A DNA stretch of 64,000 bases, from contig CM030935.1 of NCBI GenBank assembly GCA_018136815.1, positions 2,454,192 to 2,518,191 of the forward strand, given 5' to 3'. Of the stretch, positions 10,372 through 20,195 are shown piece after piece. Made by a program: the position numbers and the translations under genes. Under the pieces are notes generated by a model. That model saw only the letters and a list, made by a program, of their open reading frames with translations, had not been told where the DNA came from and did not search any database. How positions within the stretch are numbered: the first letter of the stretch is position 1; each line of letters begins with the position of its first letter. The stretch comes from Isochrysis galbana. Taxonomy: Eukaryota; Haptophyta; Isochrysidales; Isochrysidaceae.

Positions 10372-10420
10372 ATAGTTTATAGCTAGCGGTAGTAGCCTGA
10401 ATCTTCAGCTCTTTTTTTTC
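10372..10420 (+). repeat. Short LINE B-type tail
   Basis: TTTATAGCTAGCGGTAGTAG followed by CCTGAATCTTCAG and a T run directly after the LINE B tail. The same unit recurs at 16771-16814 and 53290-53332. It is a short repeat ending in the LINE B 3' signature, probably mobilised by it. Confidence 0.6.
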
Positions 10421-10429
10421 TCACACCTC

Positions 10430-10475
10430 ACCCCCCCCCCCACGGGCGAACCAAGTATAAACTTAGTTGAACTTT
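10430..10475 (-). repeat. S element 5'-end fragment
   Basis: Reverse complement of the S 5' terminus: CCAAGTATAAACTTAGTTG preceded by a C run. Only the first 40 or so bases of the element are present. Confidence 0.6.
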
Positions 10476-10600
10476 ATTAATTTAATAGTATGTAGTATGT
10501 AGTACGTACAAGTAGTACCTATTAATTATACGAGTAGTGATGTGTGATGTGCTTGCTAGTTGCTAGCGGCTAGCGGATTCAAGATTCAAGCGCTAAAGTC

Positions 10601-10700
10601 NNNNNNNNNNNNNNNNNNNNNNNNNNNNNNNNNNNNNNNNNNNNNNNNNNNNNNNNNNNNNNNNNNNNNNNNNNNNNNNNNNNNNNNNNNNNNNNNNNNN
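10601..10700. other. Assembly gap (100 N)
   Basis: One hundred N bases. LINE B 3' ends lie on each side in opposite orientation (10371 and 10988), which probably caused the assembly break. True gap size is unknown. Confidence 1.
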
Positions 10701-10987
10701 CCTATGCACCCCTTCTAATCTCCCCCCTCGCCGAACCCCGGCTCCCATTGTTCTAACTAACTCCCCACAAGTTACAATGAGGGGAAACCCAGTGACCAGT
10801 GGCTGGCAGGCGAACAGGCGAACGAACCGACCTACGTCGGGCGACTCGCCAGGGAACGAGGAAAGAGGAAAAGGCAGGGGGGGGGGGGGGCTCTCGTCAA
10901 CAAAGAAGAACGGCCCTTACCAGCTACGAGCTCGCGCCGTGAGCGCAGAGTTTTGGCGACCATTCCAATACCACCAATACCCAGCAA
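10701..10987. other. No gene recognised
   Basis: Short frames only; a G run lies at about 10878-10890. Confidence 0.4.
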
Positions 10988-11170
10988 TAAAAAAAACATC
11001 TGAAGATTCTGGGCTACACACCTACTACGGTCTGGGATAGGTCTCCCTTCTCTACTTACATCGCCCTTAACTTCCCTCCCTCCACCTCTTCCCCTGCCCC
11101 CCTTCTTTCCTTTTTCTTCGGTTTCCGGGGTCCGGCCCTGGTGCGCTGCCACCTAGGGCCAGGTCAGAGT
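10988..11170 (-). mobile_element. LINE family B 3' UTR, truncated copy
   Basis: Reverse complement of the LINE B 3' end at about 10190-10371: A run, ACATCTGAAGATTCTGGGCT, ACACCTACTACGGTC, a pyrimidine-rich block and TTTTTCTTCGGTTTCCGGGG. Only the UTR remains. Confidence 0.8.
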
Positions 11171-11260
11171 TTCGCGCCGGACCCCCAAAAGTTTCGCGTG
11201 AAAGTTTCGCAAAAGTTGCTCACCGGCTAGCCAAGTTTCACAAAAGTTTTGCGTAGTTTC
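11165..11260. repeat. Degenerate AAGTTTCGC repeats
   Basis: AGTTTCGC, AAGTTTCGC, AAGTTGCTC and AAGTTTTGC words follow one another. Similar to the clusters at 7880-8070 and 12190-12310. Confidence 0.5.
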
Positions 11261-11369
11261 TTCGGATTACGGTTTAGGTTATTGGTTGTTGACAAGTTGA
11301 CCAGTTGTTGTTTGGAGCTGCATTACTATTGTTGCGCACGCACACCATCGGACATGGTAGTAATGGTAG

Positions 11370-11475
11370 GTAGCAGCAGCAGCAGCAGCAGCAGAGCGGC
11401 AGCGTAGCAGCAGCAGCGTCGTAGCAGAAAGGCGAAGTAGCAGCGTAGCAGCGTAGCAGCAGTAGCAGCTGCAGT
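11370..11475. repeat. Imperfect AGC trinucleotide microsatellite
   Basis: A run of AGC units with interspersed GTAGC and CGTAGC variants. No conserved coding frame is apparent. Confidence 0.8.
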
Positions 11476-11479
11476 ATTG

Positions 11480-12180
11480 GATGGAGCTCACTACTCCCGA
11501 TTAAATTCCCACGTTTATCTTCAACGTACATTCTCTCACGCCAGTGGACGTCGTCCCACAGGCCGGTGGCCTCGACAGCGACGCATACCCTAACGAGCGA
11601 GAGCGAGCGGAAAGGGAGCACGGGGAGACCAGCACCCACGGAATATCTTGGGACCGGAGAATATTAATATTTTGGACGAAATCCCTTCGGTTGGCCGAGG
11701 AGAAGAGGACGGAGAGAGGAGAGAGAGAGAGGAGAGAGAGAGTCTCACAGAGCGACTGCAAAGCGTGAAGTCGAAGTCGTGCCTGTTTATTACCTTAAAC
11801 GAGCCAACAATTCTAGTAACAGTGAAAACAAAATTCGAATCGCAAATTTCGAGACCAAAATCTGCAAACCTGGGCTTGAGACCATGGGAAACGAATCTGT
11901 GTGTCTTGGGTGTCAGTAGCAACACGGGGAACTGTTCAATTGTGAGTGTGGGCACGTACCTTACACGAATATTATGCTTCATGCCTACGGCCTTCAGCTT
12001 CAGAAGGGCAGGAATACAACAAGAACAAGGTGAAAGCCGCCACGGGGAAGTCGCTCGCTGCGTGACGATGACCGCATTGGAAGTGACCTCAAGACTGCGT
12101 GAATGATGTCATGAAAATCATAATGATTAGCTTTGGCGGCTGGTTGGGTGGCCAGCATGCGCAGACAAATTCTGACAGAT
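11480..12180. other. No gene recognised
   Basis: Frames of 60-150 codons overlap on both strands without recognisable domains. A GAGA-rich stretch lies at about 11711-11745. Confidence 0.4.
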
Positions 12181-12189
12181 CCCCCTCCC

Positions 12190-12310
12190 CCCCCCCGAGT
12201 TTCGCGCAAGTTGCGCATAATGGGCTATTTTGGGCCCAAATTTCGCGAAAGTTTTTTCCCCACAAAAGTGGCCCAAGTTTCGAAATGAGTTTCACGAAAC
12301 TCTGACCTGG
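12190..12310. repeat. Degenerate AGTTTCGCG repeats
   Basis: GAGTTTCGCGCAAG, AAATTTCGCGAAAG, AAGTTTCGAAATG and GAGTTTCACGAAAC words in series, third cluster of this type. It directly precedes the LINE A copy. Confidence 0.5.
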
Positions 12311-12319
12311 CCCTACTGC

Positions 12320-14297
12320 CACCTCCATCCCCACAAGAAAATCGCGGGATGCTGTCTGAACGGCCCGACGTGCCTCTTCCTCCATCCAGAGTGCGCGGCG
12401 GCCCTAATCGCGAAGCTGAGCGCAATAGTCCACGACACGGCCCATCCGCAACGCCCTAGACTAACCTTTGACTCCACGCTTGGATACCCAGGTGAAGGAC
12501 CGATCCGGGTCGCCTCATACAACATCAACGGCACCAAAGGCGGCAGACTTGCCGCGGTGCTGTCCCAAGCGCGTAAGGCGGGAGTAGACATACTCTTGCT
12601 TCAAGAGCTGCACGCGAACTATCAGTAAACTGATAGGGTCATGGAGCGCGCGCCGCCGCCCTCCCTCGCTGCCGCTGCCCTCGCCGAGATGGACGAAGGC
12701 TTGAGTGACACGCCGCTGTCGCCGAAGCGACCGCGACAGGACGAACACCAACCCGGAGACCCCGGGTGAAGAGGTAGACGACGCATGGGGCAACGCCAAA
12801 AGGGCGGTGGCCACATACCTTTTGTGGGCGACGCGACAGGGCAAAGAGCATCAAGCGATAGCTAGAGCGATCGACGAGCTTGCGCTGCTAGGAATTGAGC
12901 TCGACGAAGGAGAGCCAGACGCCCGGAAACTAGACAGGATCCGCGAACTCAACGCCACGATAGATACAATTCGGAAAAAGTCTAGGCCCACGAACAAAGA
13001 AAGCTTCGACTCCCTCAAGCATGAGGAGAGAATGACGAAAGAGTTCTTCCAGAAGTTCCAATCCCGGGCATCCAATAGCGCTATACCGGAACTATACGTT
13101 ACGGGCGACTGGAACGCCCCGGGCGACGACACAAGGGGCACGACCACCGACGATGAAGAGATACGCAAAGAGCTCCGCAAATACTACGTATGGCTATACC
13201 AAGAGAGACCAAACGTGAGGGACCGCGATCTGGAGGCGGTGATGGAAACGCACCCCATGAATGCATGGGATAGAGACGCAATAGAGGGGAGGATTACCAT
13301 GGAGGAACTACTGGACGCCATAGCGCAGATGGGCAGCGGCAAAAGCGCGGGACCGGACGCGCTACCGGCGGAATTCTATAAAAGCTTCGTAGAAACAGTC
13401 AAGCACGACTTCCTAAGAGTATTGAACCACGCACTCGATCAAGGGCACCTGAACGTGTCTATGAGGGAAGGAGACATAATACTCTTGTATAAAAAAGGGG
13501 ACACGCGGGATCCCAGAAACTATAGACCTATCACGTTGCTACAAAGCGACTACAAAATCTTAGCCAAAATACTCACGAACAGGTTGAAAACGGTTATCGG
13601 AAACATTATTTCGAGAGACCAACTGGGCTTCGTCCCACATCGACTAATAGGCGAAGCTACCCACTTGCTACAACTTACACACGCGTATTTAGAAGAAACG
13701 GGGGAACCCGGTCTCCTCCTAGCGCTGGACTGGGAAAAAGCCTTTGACAGAGTTAATTGGGAATTCTATCACCTCGTACTCGAAAAGCTAAAATTCGGGA
13801 AGGACTTCCGTAGATACGCGAAGGCTCTAACCAACACCGAAGCGAAGCCCATACGATACATCAAGGCCAACGGAGGCAGAAGCTTCCCATTCAATGTAGC
13901 GAGCGGGGTTCCTCAAGGATGCCCTCTATCGCCGCTGGCCTTTCTACTAACGGCGGAAGTGCTCGCCCGGGCGATCAACGAAGACGACGAAATAGAAGGG
14001 ATCACTGTTAACGGAGCCGAACTCAAAATAAGCCAGTTCGCGGACGACACGCAGCTTATGGCGGCCGACTACGGCAGCCTGGCACGCTCGCTCGAATGGG
14101 TAGAGAGATACGCGGCGGCCTCATGTGGCAAGCCTAACGACCAGAAATTCGAAGGGCAGGCACGGGACCCAGCCCCTAGGTAGAGCACGAGGGGACGCGC
14201 CGCAAGGCAGGTGGAGGAGTGGTAAGGAAAGCGGGCGTGGCTACAGGGAGATTGTGCAGGGTCGCGCGCGCGGCGAGAATGTTAAGAAAAATTTTTT
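12320..14297 (+). mobile_element. LINE family A with endonuclease start, RT domain and 3' end (rearranged)
   Basis: First block (12490-12627): start of an APE-type endonuclease, 'IRVASYNINGTKGG' and 'DILLLQELHA'. It breaks off at 12618, where a hairpin (CTATCAG-TAAA-CTGATAG, 12619-12636) and an ATG at 12641 ('MERAPPPSLAAAAL', stop near 12767) begin. Second block (12780-14155): linker and reverse transcriptase with 'KSAGPDALPAEFYK', 'LLYKKGD', 'NYRPITLLQSDYKILAKI', 'QLGFVP', 'LALDWEKAFDRVNW', 'GVPQGCPLSPLAF' and the catalytic 'FADDT'. The RT then joins abruptly to the family A 3' UTR (the Cys-His part is deleted) and ends AATGTTAAG plus a T run. The copy is defective, but the RT frame itself is intact. 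Confidence 0.88.
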
Positions 14298-14312
14298 TAG
14301 TCGTAGTCAAGT

Positions 14313-15096
14313 CAACTAAGTTTATACTTGGTTGACCCATGGGGGGGCACGAGCCCCCCCCTCTCTCCACTCCTCCCTACCATGGGGGAGGAACCACCCG
14401 TCCTCCTGGCATGCCTGATGGCTTGCCAGGAGGCCACTGCCCTACTGACTCACTCCCTTCCCCACAGGCTCGCCCCATTCGCTCATCTTGCTGGCCCCTC
14501 GTGGCCAGCCCATCGCTCCAACCCCCCCTCCCCCCTTGCCCCTTGGTCGACAGGCAGACGGGTGCAAAGTGGGAGAGTGGGGGCCCCAGAGGCTCAGGAG
14601 CGCCAGCGAGGGAGAGGCAGGGAGGCCAGGGCCTAGTGGCAGTCCCAGCCTCCTCTGCCCCCTGAGCTGGCCTCCAGGAGCCTCCAGGGGCCGCCAGAGG
14701 GCAGCTGGAGGCCTGCCGCAGGCACGCCATCGCGCGTGCCGCAGGGGAGGGGGGAGAGAGCGCGGAGAAGGAGCTCCGCCCACCGAAAAATCGGTAAGTC
14801 CCGCTCCTGTTTACAGGATATAAGTCGGGACAGAGTCGGCCGCCCACTCGGAGACGCAGGAGGAAGGGGGAAGGGGGGGAAAGATCACCGGGGGGAGGCG
14901 CGGGCCACCAGACCATATCTAAGCCCTTCACCTTCACCCCTATCCCCCTAGTAGTGTACGGGGGGAGCCGCCTGATGGCGGGGGGAGAAGGGCCGGGGGA
15001 GTGGGGGTGTAGAAAGTATGCTACGTACTACGTACTACGTGCACTAGGTAGTGGTTCCATTCACCGCGAGTGCGGTAAGAATATTAAAAGATTTTC
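14313..15096 (+). mobile_element. S element copy 2
   Basis: 784 bp flanked by TAGTCGTAGTCAAGT (14298-14312 and 15097-15111), 15 of 15 matching. Same 5' hairpin and GC-rich hairpin as copy 1; ends CCGC-GAGT-GCGG, TAAGAATATTAAAAG, ATTTTC. It sits immediately after the T tail of the LINE A copy. Confidence 0.92.
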
Positions 15097-15111
15097 TAGT
15101 CGTAGTCAAGT

Positions 15112-15265
15112 CGGACCCCTGACTACCATGGTCAAGTCATGCCATAGCCTCTGACTATGGACTACTAGTCATGGATAGCCCTCTGCCCTCTGACTATTGG
15201 CTACTAGTCATACCATGGGAGCTTGACTATGCGTCTGAATATAGTCGTTATTTAAGTCATGTACG
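15112..15265. repeat. Degenerate CTGACTA / TACTAGTCAT repeats
   Basis: CTGACTACCATGG, CTGACTATGG, ACTACTAGTCATGG, CTGACTATTGG and CTACTAGTCATACC follow one another, about 45 bases per unit. No gene is seen up to 15439; an eight-base C run lies at about 15297-15304. Confidence 0.55.
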
Positions 15266-15439
15266 CTAGAGATCTACGTGAAGTTGTGAAGCTCGGCCCC
15301 CCCCGGCACGTTTCAAACTCTTTCAGAGAAAGGTCCGTACCCCGATGAAAACTTGTTAATAAAGTAGGAGTACTCTCAGGAGTTTCTCGCATCTTTCCGG
15401 ATTCATCCGTCGCCATCGTGGAGCTTGAAAGACTGAGAG

Positions 15440-16576
15440 ATGGGCGCCATGCTTGGCCGATGCACGGCACAGCCCAAGCACCCGGTACCGTGTGCTGTCA
15501 AGTGCCAGCGCTGGGAGCTTGTGCGACGTCCGGCAGGCCTCGTATCGCTCGACGACTTTGTGCTGCGGGATGAAACCATTAAATGCGACGATCTGGAAGA
15601 TGGAGAGGTGGTGGTCCAGTGCGAGATGCTATCCGTGGATGCGTTCCTCAGGACGATGCTGGACGAGGAGGCCTTTCATGGAGGCATCAAGCTTGGTTCG
15701 ACAGTTCCAGCCCTTGGATATGGTCGAGTCATCGCTTCAGCAAATCCAAAGCTTCCGTGCGGCATGCGTGTTGCCGGTATGCTTGGGGCTCAAGATGTCG
15801 CCAGATTAAAGCGTCAAGAGGCACAAGCTCTCATGGCTAAGCCTTCGCTCCCATACGTCAAAGATTCTCATTCATTGGGTCTGCTCAGTCTTAGCTGTGG
15901 GCTCACAGCGTGGATGGGCATTTATGCCGTGGCCAAGCCCCCTCGGCGAGGTGAAAATGTGGTGGTTAGCGGAGCTGCTGGCGCTACTGGCAGCGTCGCG
16001 GCGCAGCTTGCCAAGGTCACCGGGGCACGAGTATTTGGTATTGCAGGTGGACCTCAAAAAAGTGTGTATGTGACACGGACACTTGGGCTTGCCGGAGCTG
16101 TGGACTACAAGAACAAGGAGAAAAGCGTTTCAGAACAGATCAAGCAGCTTTGCCCAGATGGGGTGGACTTTTATTTCGATACGGTCGGTGGTGAGACACT
16201 CGACGCCGTGCTGAGCAACATTCGCCAGGGCGCTCGCATTGTCATCTGTGGCGCATCCTCGCAATACAACGGCAATCTCAACGTGGGTACCGTACATGGC
16301 CCCAGCGAATACCTGAAGTTGGCTGAACGCAATGCGTCTATGATTGGCTTCACCGTGTTCGCTCACATGAGACGAGTTCCGTTTGCTCTTATACATATCC
16401 TCTGGCTACTCTTTCGTCACAAAATCTTCCTTACGGAGCAAATTGAGCATGGCATATCATCGTTTGCCCCAGCAATGGTCAAGATGTTTACAGGCGGTCA
16501 CATTGGCAAGCTACTAGTACAAATTGCTGATGCCACGCCGATGAGTAGCGCACCGCTGAGGAGCAAGGTTGCTTGA
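15440..16576 (+). CDS. Zinc-free MDR-family NADP-dependent oxidoreductase (prostaglandin reductase / CurA-like)
   Basis: A 378-residue intronless frame. Medium-chain reductases of this kind reduce alpha,beta-unsaturated carbonyls with NADPH. N-terminal GroES-like part: 'EVVVQCEMLSVDAFLR' and 'GYGRVIAS'. Rossmann part: 'GLTAWMGIYAVAKPPRRGE', then the nucleotide-binding 'VVVSGAAGATGSVAAQLAK', 'GIAGGPQK', 'FYFDTVGGETLDAVLSNI' and 'GARIVICGASSQYN'. C-terminal 'GFTVFAHM' and 'GKLLVQIADA' fit the family. No zinc-ligand pattern is seen. Start chosen at the first ATG (15440); a second is at 15449. Substrate cannot be told. Flanked by mobile DNA on both sides. Confidence 0.88.
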   Translation: MGAMLGRCTAQPKHPVPCAVKCQRWELVRRPAGLVSLDDFVLRDETIKCDDLEDGEVVVQCEMLSVDAFLRTMLDEEAFHGGIKLGSTVPALGYGRVIASANPKLPCGMRVAGMLGAQDVARLKRQEAQALMAKPSLPYVKDSHSLGLLSLSCGLTAWMGIYAVAKPPRRGENVVVSGAAGATGSVAAQLAKVTGARVFGIAGGPQKSVYVTRTLGLAGAVDYKNKEKSVSEQIKQLCPDGVDFYFDTVGGETLDAVLSNIRQGARIVICGASSQYNGNLNVGTVHGPSEYLKLAERNASMIGFTVFAHMRRVPFALIHILWLLFRHKIFLTEQIEHGISSFAPAMVKMFTGGHIGKLLVQIADATPMSSAPLRSKVA

Positions 16577-16619
16577 GGATTCAAGAAGGTGTGAAGTCTA
16601 CGGGTTGGCATGACATCCG

Positions 16620-16725
16620 CTCGATCGACTCGCGAATGAGGCATAGGGCTTTGAGGCTATCAGGCGTCGGTGAGTTCGGGTATGCGAATAGTCTGTCTTT
16701 GATTTTTTGAGTTGTCGATCTATCA
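16620..16725 (-). mobile_element. LINE family A C-terminal fragment
   Basis: Minus-strand translation gives 'RSTTQKIKDRLFAYPNSPTPDSLKALCLI', matching 'RSTVQKIKDRLFAYPNTTTPDSLKALYLI' of the copy at 6687-7745. It is cut at both ends and joined head to head to the short tail at 16727-16814. Confidence 0.75.
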
Positions 16726-16726
16726 T

Positions 16727-16814
16727 AGGCATAGGCGATGGCGTGAGCCGGTACGGTAGGTGCGTGGTCTTTATAGCTAGCGGTAGTAGCCTGAATCTTC
16801 AGATGTGTTTTTTT
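16727..16814 (+). repeat. Short repeat with LINE B-type 3' tail
   Basis: ATAGGCGATGGCGTGAGCCGG, then a GTGCGTGGTCTTTATAGC block, CCTGAATCTTCAG, ATG and a T run. Nearly the same unit is at 53250-53332. About 90 bases; a small SINE candidate. I see no clear tRNA-type A and B boxes. Confidence 0.55.
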
Positions 16815-17043
16815 AGGCGTTTGCGGCGTTCCCCCATTTTTTTCCCTCACCCCCACAGCTTTCGTAGAAAATAGACGTCGTCTAAGACGAGTAGCACACT
16901 TGCCCTTGCCTTGCCGCGCAATTCTAGATTCTAATTCTAGGACAATTCCTTGTTATTTCATTATTAGCCATCCTGCCAGTAGCGTGAATTCAGGCTGTCA
17001 CAGGTGGCCAAGAGGGCATTGAATCCTACAGAGTACCCAAACA

Positions 17044-17798
17044 CAACTAAGTTTATACTTGGTTCGCCGGGCATGGGGGGTCACGAGCCCCCCCCTCTCT
17101 CCACTCCTCCCCTGCCGTGGGGGAGGAACCACCCATCCTCCTAGCATGCCTGATGGCTTGCCAGGAGCCCACTGCCCTGCTGACCCACTCTCCCACTGAC
17201 AGGCACGCCTGGTTCGCTCGTCCTGGCCCCTCGTGGCCAGCCCATCGCTCCACCCCCCCTCCCCCCCTGGTCGACAGGCAGACAGGTGCAGATTGGGGGC
17301 CCTAGAGGCTCAGGAGCGCCAGCGAGGGAGAGGCAGGGGAGGCCAGGGCCCAGCCCCAGCCTCCTCTGCCCCCAGAGCTGGCCTCCAGGAGCCTGCAGGG
17401 GTCGCCAGGGGCAGCTGCAGGCCTGCCGCAGGCGCGCCATCGCGCGTGCCGCAGGAGAGGGGAGAGAGAGCGCGCGGAGAAGGGGGTGGGCGGAGCGAGA
17501 GCTCCGCTCACCGAAAAATAGGTAAGTCCCACACATGTTTACAGGATAAGTCGGCGCTGAGACCGCCGCCCACTCGGAGACACAGGAGGAGGGGGGGGAA
17601 TGATCACCGGGGGGAGGCGCGGGCCACCGGACCATATCTAGCAGCCCTTCACCCCTATCCCCCTAGTAGTGCACGGGGGGAGTCGCCTTATGGCAGGGGG
17701 GGAAGGGCCGGGGGAGCGGGGGTGTAGAAAGTTTTCCTACGTGAATAAAGAGTAGAGGGTCCACGGCCGCATGTGCGGTGAGAATATTAAAAGGTTTA
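17044..17798 (+). mobile_element. S element copy 3
   Basis: 755 bp flanked by TACAGAGTACCCAAACA (17027-17043 and 17799-17815), 17 of 17. The 5' hairpin has the variant CTTGGTTCGCC; the 3' hairpin is CCGCA-TG-TGCGG, a change that keeps pairing compared with copies 1 and 2. Ends GAGAATATTAAAAGG. Confidence 0.92.
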
Positions 17799-18035
17799 TA
17801 CAGAGTACCCAAACACAACACAAAACGTCATGACAAAGTAAGACCATGATTTTCATCATTTGGTTAACTTTATCCTTGCGCCAACGGTAGGGTAACCATG
17901 CGTCATTCCTCATGCCTACGGTGTTATTATTCCGGAGACGCTGGAGCTATGCAAAATGCACGATGGGGAAGTGAAGACCAAAATGTAATGCTCAATGCCG
18001 TCATCACTATGTCAAAATGGGTTGATGACATTTGG

Positions 18036-18782
18036 TTACCGGCCCTCCAGCTCTCGGAATTTTGCAAGAAGAGGATCCTCTGGTGCGAGAGCGGCATCAG
18101 ACGCATATTCATTTGCGGCTCGTGCTCCGCTTGCAGCCGCACGGCTGGCGATCGCCGACTTGAAGGACGCCTCAAGCTCCTGGGCCCGTGACGACAGCAC
18201 GTCAACGGAGCGCTTCATTGCCTCAGTGCGCGACACCGCCTCTCCAAGTACTTTCTCTGCCTCCTCCAGTCTTTCTAACATCGCCTTGCGCTCAACCAGG
18301 AGATCGCGTGCTGCATTCTCGTCTCCATCGCGCAATTTCTTCTCAGCTGCTGCGTATATATCGGACGCCCTTGCGCGTAGCTGCTCCACCAGCCTGAGTT
18401 GCGACCGTTCTGCATCCATGCAGATCGCAACGCCCGATTCCGCTTCAGCTAGCTCCTCGGTGAGCTGTTGAGCAAGGAGCCGTGTCTGACGATCCAGACC
18501 CAATTGCGTCAGCTGCTCTTCACGCTCGCGTTGCTCACGCCGGTTCGACCCGATCGAGCTGCCGAGGGAAGCTCCCCATAGGGCGCCAAAGGGACCAGCA
18601 ATCAATCCACCGAGAACTGCGCCGCCAATCGCGCCATCACGGCCCTCATCCCGACGGATGGGGCCAAGTGCGCAAGGGGCCCACGTGCGGACGAACCTCG
18701 CCTCTGAGCGGTGCACTACCACCGGCCCCGGCCCCGGCGTGAGTGCTAGCGCGAGGCAGAGCAAGGGCAGCCCAAGCGCCAT
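18036..18782 (-). CDS. PspA/IM30-like coiled-coil protein with glycine zipper
   Basis: 248 residues, intronless, ATG at 18782. Residues 1-16 are a hydrophobic signal-like segment. Residues about 48-78 are glycine-rich with regular spacing ('GAIGGAVLGGLIAGPFGALWG'-type), a glycine zipper that could insert in or line a membrane. The rest is a long helix rich in Ala, Glu, Arg and Leu; 'LRDGDENAARDLLVERKAMLERLEEAEK' resembles the 'GDE-x-LAR' region of PspA/Vipp1 proteins, which shape or protect membranes. The relation is by pattern only. It could be an organellar or ER membrane protein; the export or plastid role is inferred. Confidence 0.65.
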   Translation of the reverse strand: MALGLPLLCLALALTPGPGPVVVHRSEARFVRTWAPCALGPIRRDEGRDGAIGGAVLGGLIAGPFGALWGASLGSSIGSNRREQREREEQLTQLGLDRQTRLLAQQLTEELAEAESGVAICMDAERSQLRLVEQLRARASDIYAAAEKKLRDGDENAARDLLVERKAMLERLEEAEKVLGEAVSRTEAMKRSVDVLSSRAQELEASFKSAIASRAAASGARAANEYASDAALAPEDPLLAKFRELEGR

Positions 18783-18799
18783 CTCGCACGAGGAGGGAG

Positions 18800-19665
18800 T
18801 CTCTGAAGTTCTTCTTTTCAGGAGAACGCAGAGAGGATAAAAATTAAAGTAAACGGTATCCCGCTATCCCTCTAGACGAGTAGCGTTAGAACTTATAGCG
18901 TCGTAGGACATCTTGTTGGCTAGCATTCCTAGCCACATTGGCTTCGACGAGAATTTCGAGAATTTTTTTTAGAAAATTTGGGTCCACCATCGAAATAAAA
19001 ATTTTGACCGAAATTTGGGTCACGCGGGAGCGAAATTTGCAAGCCCGCAGCCGGATGACGCCCGCGAGCAACCCATCACCCATCATCGGCCGGCCCCTCG
19101 AGGAGGAAGCGGCCGAGATCGAGATGGGTCTTGACAGAAGGCGAGGACGTGGAGGGCAGCCTCTCAGGGTAGAGCCCTCGCCCCCTCGACCATCGGAAGG
19201 GGTGGCTTTGCACTCGGAGTCCGAGGCGCTTGACGATGAGGAACAGAGCGAAAGCGGGGAGGAGGAGGAGGAGACGGAGACGGAAGACGGAAGGAGAGGA
19301 GGAAGTGGAAACCTCGGAAGACGAGCTGGAGAGGGCAATGTAGGAAGATGGGAGGACTCGGGAAGACAGGGAGCGGCGCAGCCGTGCTGGGACGGAAGCA
19401 GGAGGGGGACAGAGCGGCACACCGCAGTGCCCCCTCCGCAAAACAAGCTACGTTCTTACCCTTACCCGGGCAAGCGGAGCTGCACTGCTCGCGGTGGGTG
19501 GTGGGTGAGTGCGAGGTCGTGGAGGGAGCTCGCGGCGACGACCGGGTGCGCATATGCTGGGAGGCAACGAGAGGCAGTGGCGCAGCCGCCACCGTGACGC
19601 GAACAAAGCGCTGGGTGCAGACCACCTCACTGAAGAAGACAGGGCAGCGTAGAACTAGTGGAGAA
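18800..19665. other. No gene recognised
   Basis: A plus-strand frame is open over 18938-19597 but has no ATG at its start and no recognisable domain; an acidic patch ('EEQSESGEEEEETETED') lies in the middle. Positions 18940-19030 are AT-rich with AAATTT words. Possibly coding, not supported. Confidence 0.35.
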
Positions 19666-19830
19666 GAAGCCGGCCTGGGCGTGAAGGGTGAAGCCGGCCT
19701 GGGCGTGAAGGGTGAAGCCGGCCTGGGCGTGAAGGGTGAAGCCGGCCTGGGCGTGAAGGGTGAAGCCGGCCTGGGCGTGAAGGGTGAAGCCGGCCTGGGC
19801 GTGAAGGGTGAAGCCGGCCTGGGCGTGAAG
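19666..19830. repeat. 24-bp minisatellite, seven copies
   Basis: Unit GAAGCCGGCCTGGGCGTGAA + GGGT, seven near-perfect copies, the last lacking its final three bases. Read on the plus strand it would encode (GEAGLGVK)n, on the minus strand FTPRPASP repeats, because 24 is divisible by three. No evidence that either is translated. Confidence 0.92.
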
Positions 19831-19936
19831 TTTCGTTTGTGATAGATGTGTAGCAGGTGAACAGCGTGTCTGTGCTTAGGTGTTTGGATTTGGAGGAAGG
19901 TGCGTCTGTGGTGTGACGGTGTTTTGTGTCCGCTTA

Positions 19937-20020
19937 TAGGGCGGTCAAACACGGCTTTTTAAGTACTAATATGGGGTGGGGGGGTCGAGATTTTTGACCG
20001 TGAGCGGAAAGCCCCGGCGA
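19937..20020 (+). repeat. Terminus of TAGGGCGGTCAAACA family
   Basis: TAGGGCGGTCAAACACGGC, TTTTTAAG and, 45 bases on, TTTTTGACCGT. The same pair is at 51162-51225, and the first block also starts element G at 5697. Likely one end of a transposon family; the other end is not identified. Confidence 0.45.
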
Positions 20021-20195
20021 AAGCGGCTCGGAGGGTCTCCGCGCCTTTTCAGAGTCCTAGTCCGAAAAGACGGTGCGAAGTCCCGTCTCCCTTCTGAACC
20101 CCCCCCCCTTGCACACGCTCTGGCGGCTCACACGAGCCGAACTGGACGTCGCTCCCACTGAGAGATGTGTTTCGTTCACTTAAAAGGTGCCTAGA

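Noticed and set aside
16727-16814. tRNA-derived SINE or tRNA gene
   Set aside because: A TGGCGTGAGCCGG stretch resembles an A box, but no B box (GGTTCGA-type) and no cloverleaf could be found.
18938-19597. A 219-codon plus-strand frame
   Set aside because: No ATG at its start, no domain, and it runs into an area of low-complexity purine-rich sequence; kept only as a note.
19666-19830. CRISPR-like repeat array
   Set aside because: The 24-bp units are directly adjacent with no spacers, and the genome is eukaryotic; it is a minisatellite.
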